Assembly (NCBI GenBank): GCA_009889625.1
Contig: WTZU01000006.1
Location: 1 to 55,489, forward strand
From: Candidatus Hikarchaeia archaeon HikBin5
GTDB taxonomy: Archaea > Halobacteriota > Halobacteria > Halobacteriales > Hikarchaeaceae
Direction of reading: 5' to 3'
Length of the DNA: 55,489 bases
In this document: positions 1-7,516 of the stretch, piece by piece
How the letters are laid out: each line of letters begins with the position of its first letter
Position numbering within the stretch: position 1 is the first letter of the stretch
Position numbers and translations under genes: made by a program
Notes under the pieces: model-generated
Seen by the model: the letters and a program-made list of their open reading frames with translations, nothing else
Databases searched by the model: none
Told to the model about the DNA's origin: nothing

Positions 1-140
1 AATTCTTCTATATCATATTTCACGCCTAGCCCTTCTTCTATTGGAATCAATACTTCTGCATTTGCCCCAACTCCCAACAGTGCCGCAATTATCATGTCGC
101 CACTAGCGCCCATCTTCCCATCGAACACAAGTGTAGTCAT
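1..140 (-). CDS. larC: LarC-type nickel-pincer cofactor protein, 5' end only
   Basis: The minus strand opens with ATG at 140 and encodes MTTLVFDGKMGASGDMIIAA followed by more residues, then runs off the window edge, so only about 46 residues are visible. The D-G-x-M-G-A-S-G-D-M start is the hallmark of the LarC/DUF111 family. That family inserts nickel into the pyridinium-dithiocarboxylate cofactor of lactate racemase-type enzymes in the cytoplasm. No larB or larE is visible here, so the client enzyme is unknown. The call rests on the N-terminal motif alone. Confidence 0.8.
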   Translation of the reverse strand, partial: MTTLVFDGKMGASGDMIIAALLGVGANAEVLIPIEEGLGVKYDIEE

Positions 141-220
141 ATTCGTTTCTATGAGTCTACCAGGCGAAAAATACCTCGATAGAAATTAAGAAGATCCCAC
201 CGCAACCATGATTTTTCAAT

Positions 221-418
221 CTATTTTCGCCACCATAACCAAATCGTAATAATTCCTGCTATAATTGGAGCAAAAATAATCTGAAATCCATTAAAAGAAG
301 TAAGGGGGATCTGAAATAACATGGATATAAAACTAAGCAGAATCCCAATAAAAATGTACAAAATAACAAACAATAAAATATAGCCTAGAAAATTTTTAAG
401 CTCTCTTAATATATCCAT
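221..418 (-). CDS. small two-helix membrane protein, unknown function
   Basis: A 65-residue protein starts with ATG at 418. After a charged MDILRELKN start it has a hydrophobic helix at about residues 11-34 and a second at about 43-62, then a WWRK end, so it should be an integral membrane protein with both termini probably on the same side. I recognise no family. It stands alone between larC and tRNA-Leu, in the same orientation. Its support is the hydrophobic pattern and clean spacing; it could be lineage specific. Confidence 0.55.
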   Translation of the reverse strand: MDILRELKNFLGYILLFVILYIFIGILLSFISMLFQIPLTSFNGFQIIFAPIIAGIITIWLWWRK

Positions 419-440
419 AACTTTAGCACGATAACTTCTA

Positions 441-525
441 TGCGTAGGACAGGATTCGAACCTGCGGACCCCTACGGGACAGAGCCCTCAACCCTGCGCT
501 GTTGGCCTGGCTTAGCTACCTACGC
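441..525 (-). tRNA. tRNA-Leu (anticodon GAG)
   Basis: Read on the minus strand, this folds as a class II tRNA of 85 nt. The 7-bp acceptor stem is GCGTAGG with CCTACGC and discriminator A. The D arm is short, the anticodon stem CAGGG/CTCTG closes the loop TTGAGGG, there is a long variable arm, and the T arm is GCAGG-TTCGAAT-CCTGT. The anticodon GAG reads CUC and CUU. CCA is not encoded and no intron is seen. A TATA-like TTTTAAC lies about 30 nt upstream on the minus strand. Confidence 0.93.
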
Positions 526-605
526 GCGCAAGGAGATAGCTCTCCCCTCGTTAAAAGTGCTTTCGTTTGATCTCACTATGAACCTATTTCGGATATTCAC
601 TATAC

Positions 606-1214
606 TTAGCCTAATAGGGCATATTCTGTCAATTTAGAAACAATTTTGTCAATAGCCTCTTCTGCATTTTCTGGCTTTTTGCCCCCTGTTATTACAACTT
701 TACCAGACCCAAAAAGCAAAACAACAACTTTCGGGTCTTGTAAACGATATACTAAACCTGGAAATTGTTCAGGCTCATATTCAATATTTTCCAATCCAAA
801 ACTAATTGCAATGGCATTTAAATTCAAAGGATGGCCCAAATCACCACTCGTCACGATATTTTGAACTTTTATTTCTGGAGACCCTGGAACTTCTATCCCC
901 AGGTCTCTTAATGTATCAAAAGTCAGTTCCACTGCCGCATGAACATCATCAATACTCTGTGCCCCTGTCGACACAATCTTCCCCGATCTGAAGATTAGAC
1001 AAGCAGCCTTTGGCTCTTGTAAACGATATACTAAACCTGGAAATCTATCTGGATCATATTCCGTTCCTGGAAGATCCGCAGCAAGTGCTTCCAAATTTAA
1101 TTCTTGGTCAATACCAGTCGAAGCAACCACATTTTCAATTTTCAGAGTGCCCTTTGGGTCTCCTTTTGGAAATCTTTCGTTCCAATATGGTGGTTTTTCA
1201 TCTTTTTTCACCAT
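606..1214 (-). CDS. tbp: TATA-binding protein (TBP)
   Basis: General transcription factor that binds the promoter TATA box and recruits TFB and RNA polymerase. The roughly 202-residue protein has the two-fold TBP saddle: repeat 1 (about residues 23-105) begins KIENVVASTG and repeat 2 (about 113-196) begins KVQNIVTSGD. Each repeat carries the FPGLVYRLQ-PK strand and a GSGKVV/RSGKIV strand. I start at ATG 1214 (MVKKDEKPP) rather than the upstream ATG at 1232, because a TATA box on the minus strand ends 26-33 nt before 1214, which suits a leaderless mRNA. The two repeats share an identical 30-bp segment. An N-terminal extension of about 20 residues (KPPYWNERFPKGDP) precedes the saddle. Confidence 0.95.
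   Translation of the reverse strand: MVKKDEKPPYWNERFPKGDPKGTLKIENVVASTGIDQELNLEALAADLPGTEYDPDRFPGLVYRLQEPKAACLIFRSGKIVSTGAQSIDDVHAAVELTFDTLRDLGIEVPGSPEIKVQNIVTSGDLGHPLNLNAIAISFGLENIEYEPEQFPGLVYRLQDPKVVVLLFGSGKVVITGGKKPENAEEAIDKIVSKLTEYALLG
736..765 (-). repeat. 30-bp direct repeat inside tbp, copy in TBP repeat 2
   Basis: These 30 bases are identical to 1015..1044. Both encode the FPGLVYRLQ strand, one copy in each half of TBP, with identical codons throughout. Confidence 0.85.
1015..1044 (-). repeat. 30-bp direct repeat inside tbp, copy in TBP repeat 1
   Basis: Identical to 736..765; see that entry. Sequence on both sides has diverged normally. Confidence 0.85.
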
Positions 1215-1239
1215 TATACGGCTATATTTCACCTGTCCC

Positions 1240-1247
1240 TTTATAAA
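1240..1247 (-). promoter_or_regulatory. TATA box of tbp
   Basis: TTTATAAA on the minus strand, centred about 29 nt before ATG 1214. This is the expected archaeal spacing for transcription starting at or next to the start codon. Confidence 0.6.
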
Positions 1248-1367
1248 CTGTACATAACTAATTTCCAGCTAATTTTAGAATTTTTGCACAGAAAACAGAC
1301 ACAACCTAAGAATTTCCCCTCACCGATAGAATAAACCACATTCAAGCCTTAGATCGATGCATATCTT

Positions 1368-1757
1368 ATGTCTGGTCAACACCATCCTCTGTTTTTCAGC
1401 ACTGTGGAATCCAACGAAGAATTCCATTTTATAAAAATCCCTCTACAAGAATTTATAAATTCAAATCTTAATGAAGATGAGCTATATCGGGTTTTATTTT
1501 TACAAAAATCACCTATTACAAATAGTTCCATTTCTTCCTCTTTATCTCCCCATTCTGCCAAAGCCCCTGTCAACCCGGGAGACGTTTGCGAAGTAACCAT
1601 CGAGGATATTGGGAGCGAAGGAGATGGAATCGCAAAAGTTGGACTTGGGTATATTATATTTGTACCAAAAACTGATATAGGGCATAAAGTCAAAATAAAA
1701 ATAAACACAGTTGCAAAAAAATATGCTTTTGCCGAAGTAGTCGAGCATCTGCACTAA
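1368..1757 (+). CDS. TRAM-domain RNA-binding protein
   Basis: A 129-residue protein. Its C-terminal 60 residues (about 68-128) form a TRAM domain: GDVCEVTIEDIGSEGDGIAK, then GYIIFVPKTDIGHKVKIKI. TRAM is the small beta-barrel also found in MiaB and TrmA. Stand-alone archaeal TRAM proteins bind RNA and have been proposed to act as cold-shock-like chaperones. The N-terminal 65 residues have no recognised fold; they end in a Ser/Pro-rich linker (about 52-66) and could be a lineage-specific extension. It is divergent from tbp and precedes the DUF420 gene by about 50 nt. Confidence 0.85.
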   Translation: MSGQHHPLFFSTVESNEEFHFIKIPLQEFINSNLNEDELYRVLFLQKSPITNSSISSSLSPHSAKAPVNPGDVCEVTIEDIGSEGDGIAKVGLGYIIFVPKTDIGHKVKIKINTVAKKYAFAEVVEHLH

Positions 1758-1808
1758 CAAATCAACACATTTCAATTGATTTATGTCCTCTGTAACCAAC
1801 TCATTTTT

Positions 1809-2372
1809 GTGAAACAATTCATTCATGATCATGTGGTTCTAGTATCTGCAATATTGAGTATAGTCTCTCTCTCACTCGTATTCGGCGCTGCGGGGGGTTA
1901 TATCCCTGCAGAATATCTTCCCCGATCTGATCCCCTCCTCCGGGTGATCCCTCATTTTAATGCCGTTCTCAGCATTTTGGCTATTTTCACGATATTAAAA
2001 GGAGTCTCTCACATTCGGAATAAAGATATAGATCGTCATAACAAAACCATGCTACTTGCTTTTATCATCTTTGCTACATTTTTGGTTTTATATCTCTATA
2101 GAGTAGCCATCCTCGGACCTGCAGACTTTGGCGGTCCAGAAAATATTTATTTATTTATCTATCTACCCTTCTTGGCAATACATATATTCTTAGCTGTAAT
2201 CTGTGTGCCCTTGCTATTTTATGTTCTGACAATAGGATTGACATATGAACCTACAGATATTCCAAATACTCTTCATAGAAAAATTGGAAAAATTGCATAT
2301 AAATTGTGGCTCATAGCATTTATTATGGGGTCTATGGTTTATTTGATGGCCTATCACATCTTTCCCGCATAG
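1809..2372 (+). CDS. DUF420 family membrane protein
   Basis: A 187-residue integral membrane protein with about five transmembrane helices. Conserved DUF420 features include PHFNAVLS, the charged NKDIDRHNKTM loop, LYLYRVAILGP, and HIFLAVICVP, with histidines that could bind heme or metal. In bacteria and archaea the family (CtaM/YozB-like) is associated with heme-copper oxidases and is thought to help their maturation, so it hints at aerobic respiration. I chose GTG 1809 (then KQFIHDHVVL) over the TTG at 1776. Relatives start near here, and a TATA-like GATTTATG at 1774-1781 sits about 30 nt upstream. Confidence 0.83.
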   Translation: MKQFIHDHVVLVSAILSIVSLSLVFGAAGGYIPAEYLPRSDPLLRVIPHFNAVLSILAIFTILKGVSHIRNKDIDRHNKTMLLAFIIFATFLVLYLYRVAILGPADFGGPENIYLFIYLPFLAIHIFLAVICVPLLFYVLTIGLTYEPTDIPNTLHRKIGKIAYKLWLIAFIMGSMVYLMAYHIFPA

Positions 2373-2405
2373 ATCTCTCCTATTATCACAAACCAATCTT
2401 TCAGT

Positions 2406-2579
2406 TTATTTATCCCCGGTCATGGATTGCCAGGCATATGATCTCATCTTTGCCGACTTACCAAATCCACAGCTAGAACAAACGCCTTTCTTAATGTGAT
2501 ATGCAGCCACGCCACATCTTCTACATTTTACATGAATAGTCTTGTTCTTTTTTCCTTTACTACTTGTACCATCTGGCAT
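2406..2579 (-). CDS. rpl37e: 50S ribosomal protein eL37
   Basis: This 57-residue protein starts [20 protein letters not shown]. It carries one zinc ribbon: CRRCG at about residues 19-23 and CSSCG at 34-38, followed by [13 protein letters not shown], a close match to archaeal and eukaryotic eL37. It belongs to the large ribosomal subunit near the exit tunnel. In many euryarchaea rpl37e follows an Sm-like protein gene; none is adjacent here. The nearest gene, 85 nt upstream on the same strand, is the 183-residue unknown protein. Confidence 0.95.
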   Translation of the reverse strand: MPDGTSSKGKKNKTIHVKCRRCGVAAYHIKKGVCSSCGFGKSAKMRSYAWQSMTGDK

Positions 2580-2664
2580 GATATAACCAAGACGATGCCT
2601 CCCTCACTTATAAGAGTTTTTTCTCCAACTTTTACCTAATGCTTAATCCTAATTTTTATACAAT

Positions 2665-3216
2665 CTATCCAAAACCCCTTTCGATTTCATCATCTTTGAG
2701 CATCGCATCCAGTTTCTTTTCTAGACTTTTATTAACATCATGAAATTCTTTCGCCAATATGTCTAATGATTCAGGACGCTTGCCCATCCCTCTATAATCT
2801 AGAGGGCCATACGCGGGAGATCCTATTGCCCCCATCATATCTTCAAATAAATCTAATGAATTTGTAGGTGCATCTACGTGCGCTTTCAATGTTTCTTCCA
2901 CACGCTGAGTGACTCTTTTCACTTCCATTTCTTCTACAACCGGCCTGTGTATTGCAAATCTTCCATCTACCCCTCTTGGAAATTGATCGCCAATTCCATC
3001 ATCAATTTTATGTGCCAACTGAGCACCAACCCCTTGCACTTCAAACGGATTTTTGGCATATGTTTTGAGATGATAAAGTCCCGCACCAGGATGGCACAAG
3101 TATAAATCCTCCCCAATTCCCCCCGAGCGAATGCCAGAAATAGCACGCCATTCTTTGGGATCTGAATCTTTGGAAATGAGATCTTGCAACACGTCTTGCC
3201 AATTCCGAATACGCAT
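2665..3216 (-). CDS. conserved haloarchaeal-type protein of unknown function
   Basis: This 183-residue soluble protein starts MRIRNWQDVLQDL. It has a glycine-rich, apparently globular first half (SGGIGEDLYLCHPGAGLYHL then KTYAKNPFEV) and a helical, charged C-terminal half that may form a coiled coil (about 125-178). The pattern KTYAKNPFEVxGVG resembles a conserved protein I associate with Haloarchaea, but I know no function for it. It lies between Pelota and eL37 on the same strand. The region is fully coding and shows no frameshift. Confidence 0.75.
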   Translation of the reverse strand: MRIRNWQDVLQDLISKDSDPKEWRAISGIRSGGIGEDLYLCHPGAGLYHLKTYAKNPFEVQGVGAQLAHKIDDGIGDQFPRGVDGRFAIHRPVVEEMEVKRVTQRVEETLKAHVDAPTNSLDLFEDMMGAIGSPAYGPLDYRGMGKRPESLDILAKEFHDVNKSLEKKLDAMLKDDEIERGFG

Positions 3217-3286
3217 ACAAAACCATCATAGAATCCCCCGTGTATCAAAGTATCGTTTATACTCTTATTAATGATAATATTTCATC

Positions 3287-4351
3287 TCAATTAACACGAA
3301 ACCTCAGAAGGGCTGCAATCCCTCCTAAACCTTTTAATTCTATCCCGGGCCCATATTCTTTTGATAATATGGTAATTTCTCCTCCTTTGTTCTTAACCTC
3401 CTCTATCATTTCGTCTATGTCTCCTTCCCACAAACCCCTCCCCTCTCGTTCTTCCTGCAATTCACCATCAACAATTACTAGATTTTTAATGGCACCATAT
3501 CCTGAAGCTACACGGACTTCTTTCGAACCATAAGCAACCAAACCTGAAATTTTTATTTGTGTTTTTATTTCCTCCATTACCTGGGTTTCTCTCCCTATCC
3601 GCGTCTTAACAATGATCTCTTTTGCAGTTCCACCTGACAAAACTTCTTGCACGCCACTCTCGCCAACTGAACGCGTTTCAGCCAGTGTAATTTTTTGAGA
3701 TAAAATTTTATCTCTAGATTTAATGTAATCTAAAGCGTCCTCTTTAGTAAACCCTGGTCCGGCAAACACTATGACATCAACTTCTATATGCGATAGTACT
3801 TCTAGTAATTCTTCAAATATGTCTGTTCTCTCTGATCCTTCTCCCTTTCCTGTTGATCCTGTTAAATTTGCCCGGTCGCTAATTCCATATTGATTTATTG
3901 TTTGTACAAAAACAGCACCCTCTTCAATCGTAGCAATTAAAATGTCAGGCGAATCCCGTGCCGCAACCGCTTCTTCAATTCTTTGGATTTGATCTGGTTT
4001 CCATTTCTTTTGAATAGATACTGTATCAAATATTTCGACGTTCAACGTATGGTGTGTCTCAATCTGTTCTTCATAAGGACACTCCTTAATGACCCCTGAC
4101 ACCCGCAAACGATTAGAAAATTTATGAAACTCCGACGTTTCATTTTCAATAACCACTCGCATATATTCTCTCTGACCACTTGTTTCCCTCGAAATTTCCT
4201 CATTCCTCCTAATCCTCCGCGTCGTCTCCCCTCTCACAATATCTCCTGGTTCTAACACAAACTGTAGGTGCCAAAGATCATCTAGACTCTCCGGAACGAC
4301 CACAAACCTCTCCAAATCTCCTCCTATTGTTTCTCGAGTCTGGATCCTCAT
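3287..4351 (-). CDS. pelA: mRNA surveillance / ribosome rescue factor Pelota
   Basis: Pelota (Dom34) resembles aRF1 but lacks the GGQ hydrolysis motif. With aEF1A and ABCE1 it splits ribosomes stalled on broken mRNAs. The 354-residue protein shows the family start MRIQTRETIGGDLERFVVVP, the WHLQFVLEPGDIVRGETTRR segment of the N-terminal Sm-like domain, a central domain with AVFVQTINQYG (about 165-180), and the C-terminal eL30-like domain with LSKEYGPGIELKGLGGIAALLR near the end. Length is normal. It follows the dehydrogenase gene by 43 nt. RqcH and Elp3 lie on the same strand a few kb upstream. Confidence 0.95.
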   Translation of the reverse strand: MRIQTRETIGGDLERFVVVPESLDDLWHLQFVLEPGDIVRGETTRRIRRNEEISRETSGQREYMRVVIENETSEFHKFSNRLRVSGVIKECPYEEQIETHHTLNVEIFDTVSIQKKWKPDQIQRIEEAVAARDSPDILIATIEEGAVFVQTINQYGISDRANLTGSTGKGEGSERTDIFEELLEVLSHIEVDVIVFAGPGFTKEDALDYIKSRDKILSQKITLAETRSVGESGVQEVLSGGTAKEIIVKTRIGRETQVMEEIKTQIKISGLVAYGSKEVRVASGYGAIKNLVIVDGELQEEREGRGLWEGDIDEMIEEVKNKGGEITILSKEYGPGIELKGLGGIAALLRFRVN

Positions 4352-4394
4352 ACACAGACTATGATGGCCAGCTGCATAAGCTCCTCACTCGACT

Positions 4395-5516
4395 TCATGG
4401 GATTATCACTTGTCTTATCTCAGACCCATGTTCCAACTGGTGCATCGCCTCATTTAGTTCATCTAATGGAAGGGAACTAGTAATTAATTCTTCGAGTGAT
4501 AATTTCCCCTCGACAACCAAATCCGCTAACATTGGAATTGCAATTGGTAAGTTATACGACCCATTAAATGCGCCTATGATTCTTTTCTCATTTTTCACCA
4601 TTTCTCTAAGATTTATCGAGACTTCATTCACCGGCGTAGGTGGGGTGCCAACTAACACTGCTGTCCCGGACACCGCCAATGATTCGACCGCCTGTTCGAA
4701 AACTTTGGGGTGTCCAACCATATCAAATGTATAATCTGCTCCTCCTCCTGTTATTTCTTTTATTCGTTCCACTGGATTCTCTTCCATGGAATTAATGGTG
4801 TTAGTAGCACCCATCTTCAATGCTATATCGAATTTACTAGGTACTACATCCACCACAATTATTTCTGTTGCCCCTCTCAAAACTGCTCCCTGAACTCCAC
4901 TAAGACCTACTCCGCCCGCCCCAAATATGACTACAGACGATCCTGGTTCTATATCTGCTGCATTTGCTACGGCTCCTACCCCTGTGAAAATACCACAACC
5001 TAGCAACGTTGCTTGTTCAAGTGGAATCTCTTTATTCACTTTTATCGCAACCTCTTGCGTAACATTAGTATATTCTGTAAAAGATGAAACTCCATGATAG
5101 TGGTAATACGAATCTCCTCCTCTCCCTGTAAAACTAGTCCTCCCTGTTCTTAGTGTCCCCTTCGATTTCCTTCTACTCAAGCATAAATTAGATTTCCCCA
5201 CTCTACACCGTATACACTTACCACATGCTATTCTTCCGAGAACTACGTGGTCTCCTACTTTTAATCCTGTCACCCCATCACCAATTGCAGCAACAACTCC
5301 TGCACCTTCGTGACCTAATACCACCGGTTTTGGTTCACCCGTTTCACCCACTACACAAGATACATCGGTATGACACAAACTCGCAGCCTCAATTTTAACG
5401 AGAACCTCTTCTCCTATTGGTTCTGAAACTTCAATCATCTCTATCTTTGCAGGCAAATCTCCCAAGAAATCATGATTTTCAGTAGGTTCATGCAATACTG
5501 CAGCTTTTGACTCCAT
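4395..5516 (-). CDS. zinc-dependent alcohol dehydrogenase (MDR superfamily)
   Basis: About 373 residues. The catalytic zinc ligands are visible in SLCHTD, GHEGAG and the Cys of LLGCGIFTG. The structural zinc loop CGKCIRCRVGKSNLC is intact, and the Rossmann nucleotide site is FGAGGVGLSGVQG. The pattern is closest to class III / formaldehyde- or NDMA-type alcohol dehydrogenases, but the substrate cannot be read from sequence; an acidic VVDVVPSK after the second strand favours NAD. I start at ATG 5516 (MESKAAVLHEP), the usual family start; an upstream ATG at 5561 adds 15 untypical residues. It is divergent from the aminotransferase and upstream of pelA. Confidence 0.88.
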   Translation of the reverse strand: MESKAAVLHEPTENHDFLGDLPAKIEMIEVSEPIGEEVLVKIEAASLCHTDVSCVVGETGEPKPVVLGHEGAGVVAAIGDGVTGLKVGDHVVLGRIACGKCIRCRVGKSNLCLSRRKSKGTLRTGRTSFTGRGGDSYYHYHGVSSFTEYTNVTQEVAIKVNKEIPLEQATLLGCGIFTGVGAVANAADIEPGSSVVIFGAGGVGLSGVQGAVLRGATEIIVVDVVPSKFDIALKMGATNTINSMEENPVERIKEITGGGADYTFDMVGHPKVFEQAVESLAVSGTAVLVGTPPTPVNEVSINLREMVKNEKRIIGAFNGSYNLPIAIPMLADLVVEGKLSLEELITSSLPLDELNEAMHQLEHGSEIRQVIIP

Positions 5517-5651
5517 GAAATATTGAACGTTTACTAAACAATATATCTTTTGAGATTCCATCTGTCACTTGCTCACTCGAAAATATTTTTGCCACCCGTT
5601 GTCAGACACAATTATAGAATGAAAAAAGACAGGAAAAAAAAGGATCTTTTC

Positions 5652-6542
5652 ATGTATTTCAATGGAGATTATATCCCCGAATCCAAACCCATTTTTGGTA
5701 CCTACGATACTGCACAAATGTGGGGCTATAGCGTCAGCGACACTCTCCGAACTTTTAATAAAAAATTACATGGTGCATCTGATCATCTTTCACGTCTTTC
5801 AGACTCTTGCTCTGCGGCAAACATAGACTTTGATATCTCTTCTTCTGCCCTACGTGACATTTTATTGCATGTAATCGAAAAAAACACACCTCTTGTCGAC
5901 CCCAAAGATGAGTTTTTAATTATTACTTATATTATCGGAAATTGGGATTTCGGTAAATCTACAGCTTCCGATTATTCTCCCTCCCGTCTACTCATACATT
6001 GTTCCACAATCGACTTTGAGAAACATGCAAAATTCTTCATCGAAGGTCAAAAAGTAAGAACTTCTTCCATCAAACAAATCCCTTGTGAATCTATCCCTTC
6101 CATGATCAAACACAGATCTAGAATGCATTTTGTTCTGGCAGATAAAGAAGTAAAAACCATTGAACCGGATTCATCACCTTTGCTTTTGGATTATGATAAA
6201 AATATTTCGGAAAGCATATATGCAAATTTTTTCATAGTCAATGGAAATACCATTCAAACACCGCCAACAAAAAATATTTTGCCTGGTATCACTAGAAAAA
6301 AAATCATAAACATAGCTCAACAAATGGGATTCGACGTGGAGGAAAAGAATTTAACTCTGGATGATGCTCACTCCGCGGAAGAAGCATTCTTCACTTCCAC
6401 ATCTAGGATAATCACTCCTATTTCTTCAATCGATGGAATTCCTATAGGGAAAACCATCCCTGGTGAATCAACTCAAAAATTACTCACAGAATACAGTAAA
6501 AATGTTGGTGTGGACATAATGGCCCAATTTCTACAATCTTGA
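5652..6542 (+). CDS. class IV (branched-chain type) PLP aminotransferase
   Basis: A fold-type IV PLP enzyme related to branched-chain amino acid aminotransferase and 4-amino-4-deoxychorismate lyase. The Schiff-base lysine is probably the Lys of SMIKHRSRMHF (about residue 153). The family segment NFFIVNGNTIQTPP then TKNILPGITRKKI is clear (about 192-220), as is EEAFFTSTSRIITPI. The start is uncertain: ATG 5652 (MYFNGDYIP) has AGGATCT just before it and a TATA-like TTATAG about 40 nt upstream; ATG 5619 would add a lysine-rich leader. A general IlvE-like role is likely; the exact substrate is not readable. It converges on the DMT transporter gene. Confidence 0.85.
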   Translation: MYFNGDYIPESKPIFGTYDTAQMWGYSVSDTLRTFNKKLHGASDHLSRLSDSCSAANIDFDISSSALRDILLHVIEKNTPLVDPKDEFLIITYIIGNWDFGKSTASDYSPSRLLIHCSTIDFEKHAKFFIEGQKVRTSSIKQIPCESIPSMIKHRSRMHFVLADKEVKTIEPDSSPLLLDYDKNISESIYANFFIVNGNTIQTPPTKNILPGITRKKIINIAQQMGFDVEEKNLTLDDAHSAEEAFFTSTSRIITPISSIDGIPIGKTIPGESTQKLLTEYSKNVGVDIMAQFLQS

Positions 6543-6556
6543 ATTCAAACTTGCGG

Positions 6557-7462
6557 TTAAGACATCGATGAAAGAAGGACTACTCCCCCGATTATCATTA
6601 ATGTTCCTGCGATAAATCCTATTGTTATTCTTTCAATTTTTTTCAACATACTTGCCGCAACTATTGCTGTAAATAAGGGACCTGTCCCTAGTATTGGATC
6701 TGCAACAGAAACTGGCCCCCTGAATAGCGCCTCGTAAAGGGTTAACATCGCCAGGAATACACATACTCCACTTAATCCAAAATTCCAATAACTTTCTCTA
6801 TTCCCTGAAGCTAGTTCTTTGCCTTTCCCTATTATTATCCCAAACATACCCACCGCAACCAATGCTGCCAGATCATTAATGGCAAGGGCCTGAATAGCAG
6901 TAATCGCAGTGTCCTCCATAAATCCAAATTTTCTTATTACATTTCCTGCAGCAAAAGCTACCGCGGCAAAAAGAGGATATATTATGTCACTTCTTTTCCA
7001 ACCAGTGATATTTCCGCCCTTAGATCTTGTTATAAATATGACTCCTATCACTATTGAGATCACCCCAAACATCCCCGATATTGTCATATTTTCACCAAGC
7101 CACACAACGGCCAAAAAAACGGCAAAAAGAGGACGGGAATTAGTAACAGTTGCACAAACACTCGCCCCCATTTTGTCTATTCCTTTATAATAGCTGAGCT
7201 GCCCCATTGCCGCTGCAATCACTCCTGCAAAAATAAAAATCAATATAGTGGGAATGGAAATGCCTTCAAGAAGATTTCCCCCGCCCGAAATAATTACTAG
7301 TACTCCCCATGCCAAACATGTCCGAACCACAAGAGTTTGGAATGTACTTTGCATAGAGTCTCCTCCACTTTCTAGTCCGCGCTTTGCAAATATTGGATCG
7401 ATACCTCTAAAAAAAGCACATAGAATCGCAAGAATATAAAATTCAGTAGAAAGAACCACCAT
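6557..7462 (-). CDS. EamA/DMT superfamily transporter
   Basis: This 301-residue protein has about ten hydrophobic helices arranged as two EamA repeats, each roughly 140 residues. The first repeat includes AMGQLSYYKGIDKMGASVCA then TVTNSRPLFAVFLAVVWLGE, and the second includes TLYEALFRGPVSVADPILG then TGPLFTAIVAASML. Such proteins move amino acids, sugars or drugs across the cytoplasmic membrane; the substrate cannot be predicted here. The start at ATG 7462 is not certain, because a TATATAAAAA-like box lies only about 12 nt upstream; an internal GTG at 7459 is possible. It follows rqcH on the same strand by about 50 nt. Confidence 0.85.
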   Translation of the reverse strand: MVVLSTEFYILAILCAFFRGIDPIFAKRGLESGGDSMQSTFQTLVVRTCLAWGVLVIISGGGNLLEGISIPTILIFIFAGVIAAAMGQLSYYKGIDKMGASVCATVTNSRPLFAVFLAVVWLGENMTISGMFGVISIVIGVIFITRSKGGNITGWKRSDIIYPLFAAVAFAAGNVIRKFGFMEDTAITAIQALAINDLAALVAVGMFGIIIGKGKELASGNRESYWNFGLSGVCVFLAMLTLYEALFRGPVSVADPILGTGPLFTAIVAASMLKKIERITIGFIAGTLMIIGGVVLLSSMS

Positions 7463-7516
7463 TGGATGCTATATAAAAATGGTCTTTCGGGATAGAAGTA
7501 CCGATATAATGATTTT

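Noticed and set aside
606-1232. tbp start at 1232
   Set aside because: The TATA box at 1240-1247 lies too close to 1232 and at the right distance from ATG 1214.
4395-5516. Alcohol dehydrogenase as a recent horizontal insertion
   Set aside because: Base composition and codon use look like the neighbours and there are no flanking repeats or mobility genes.
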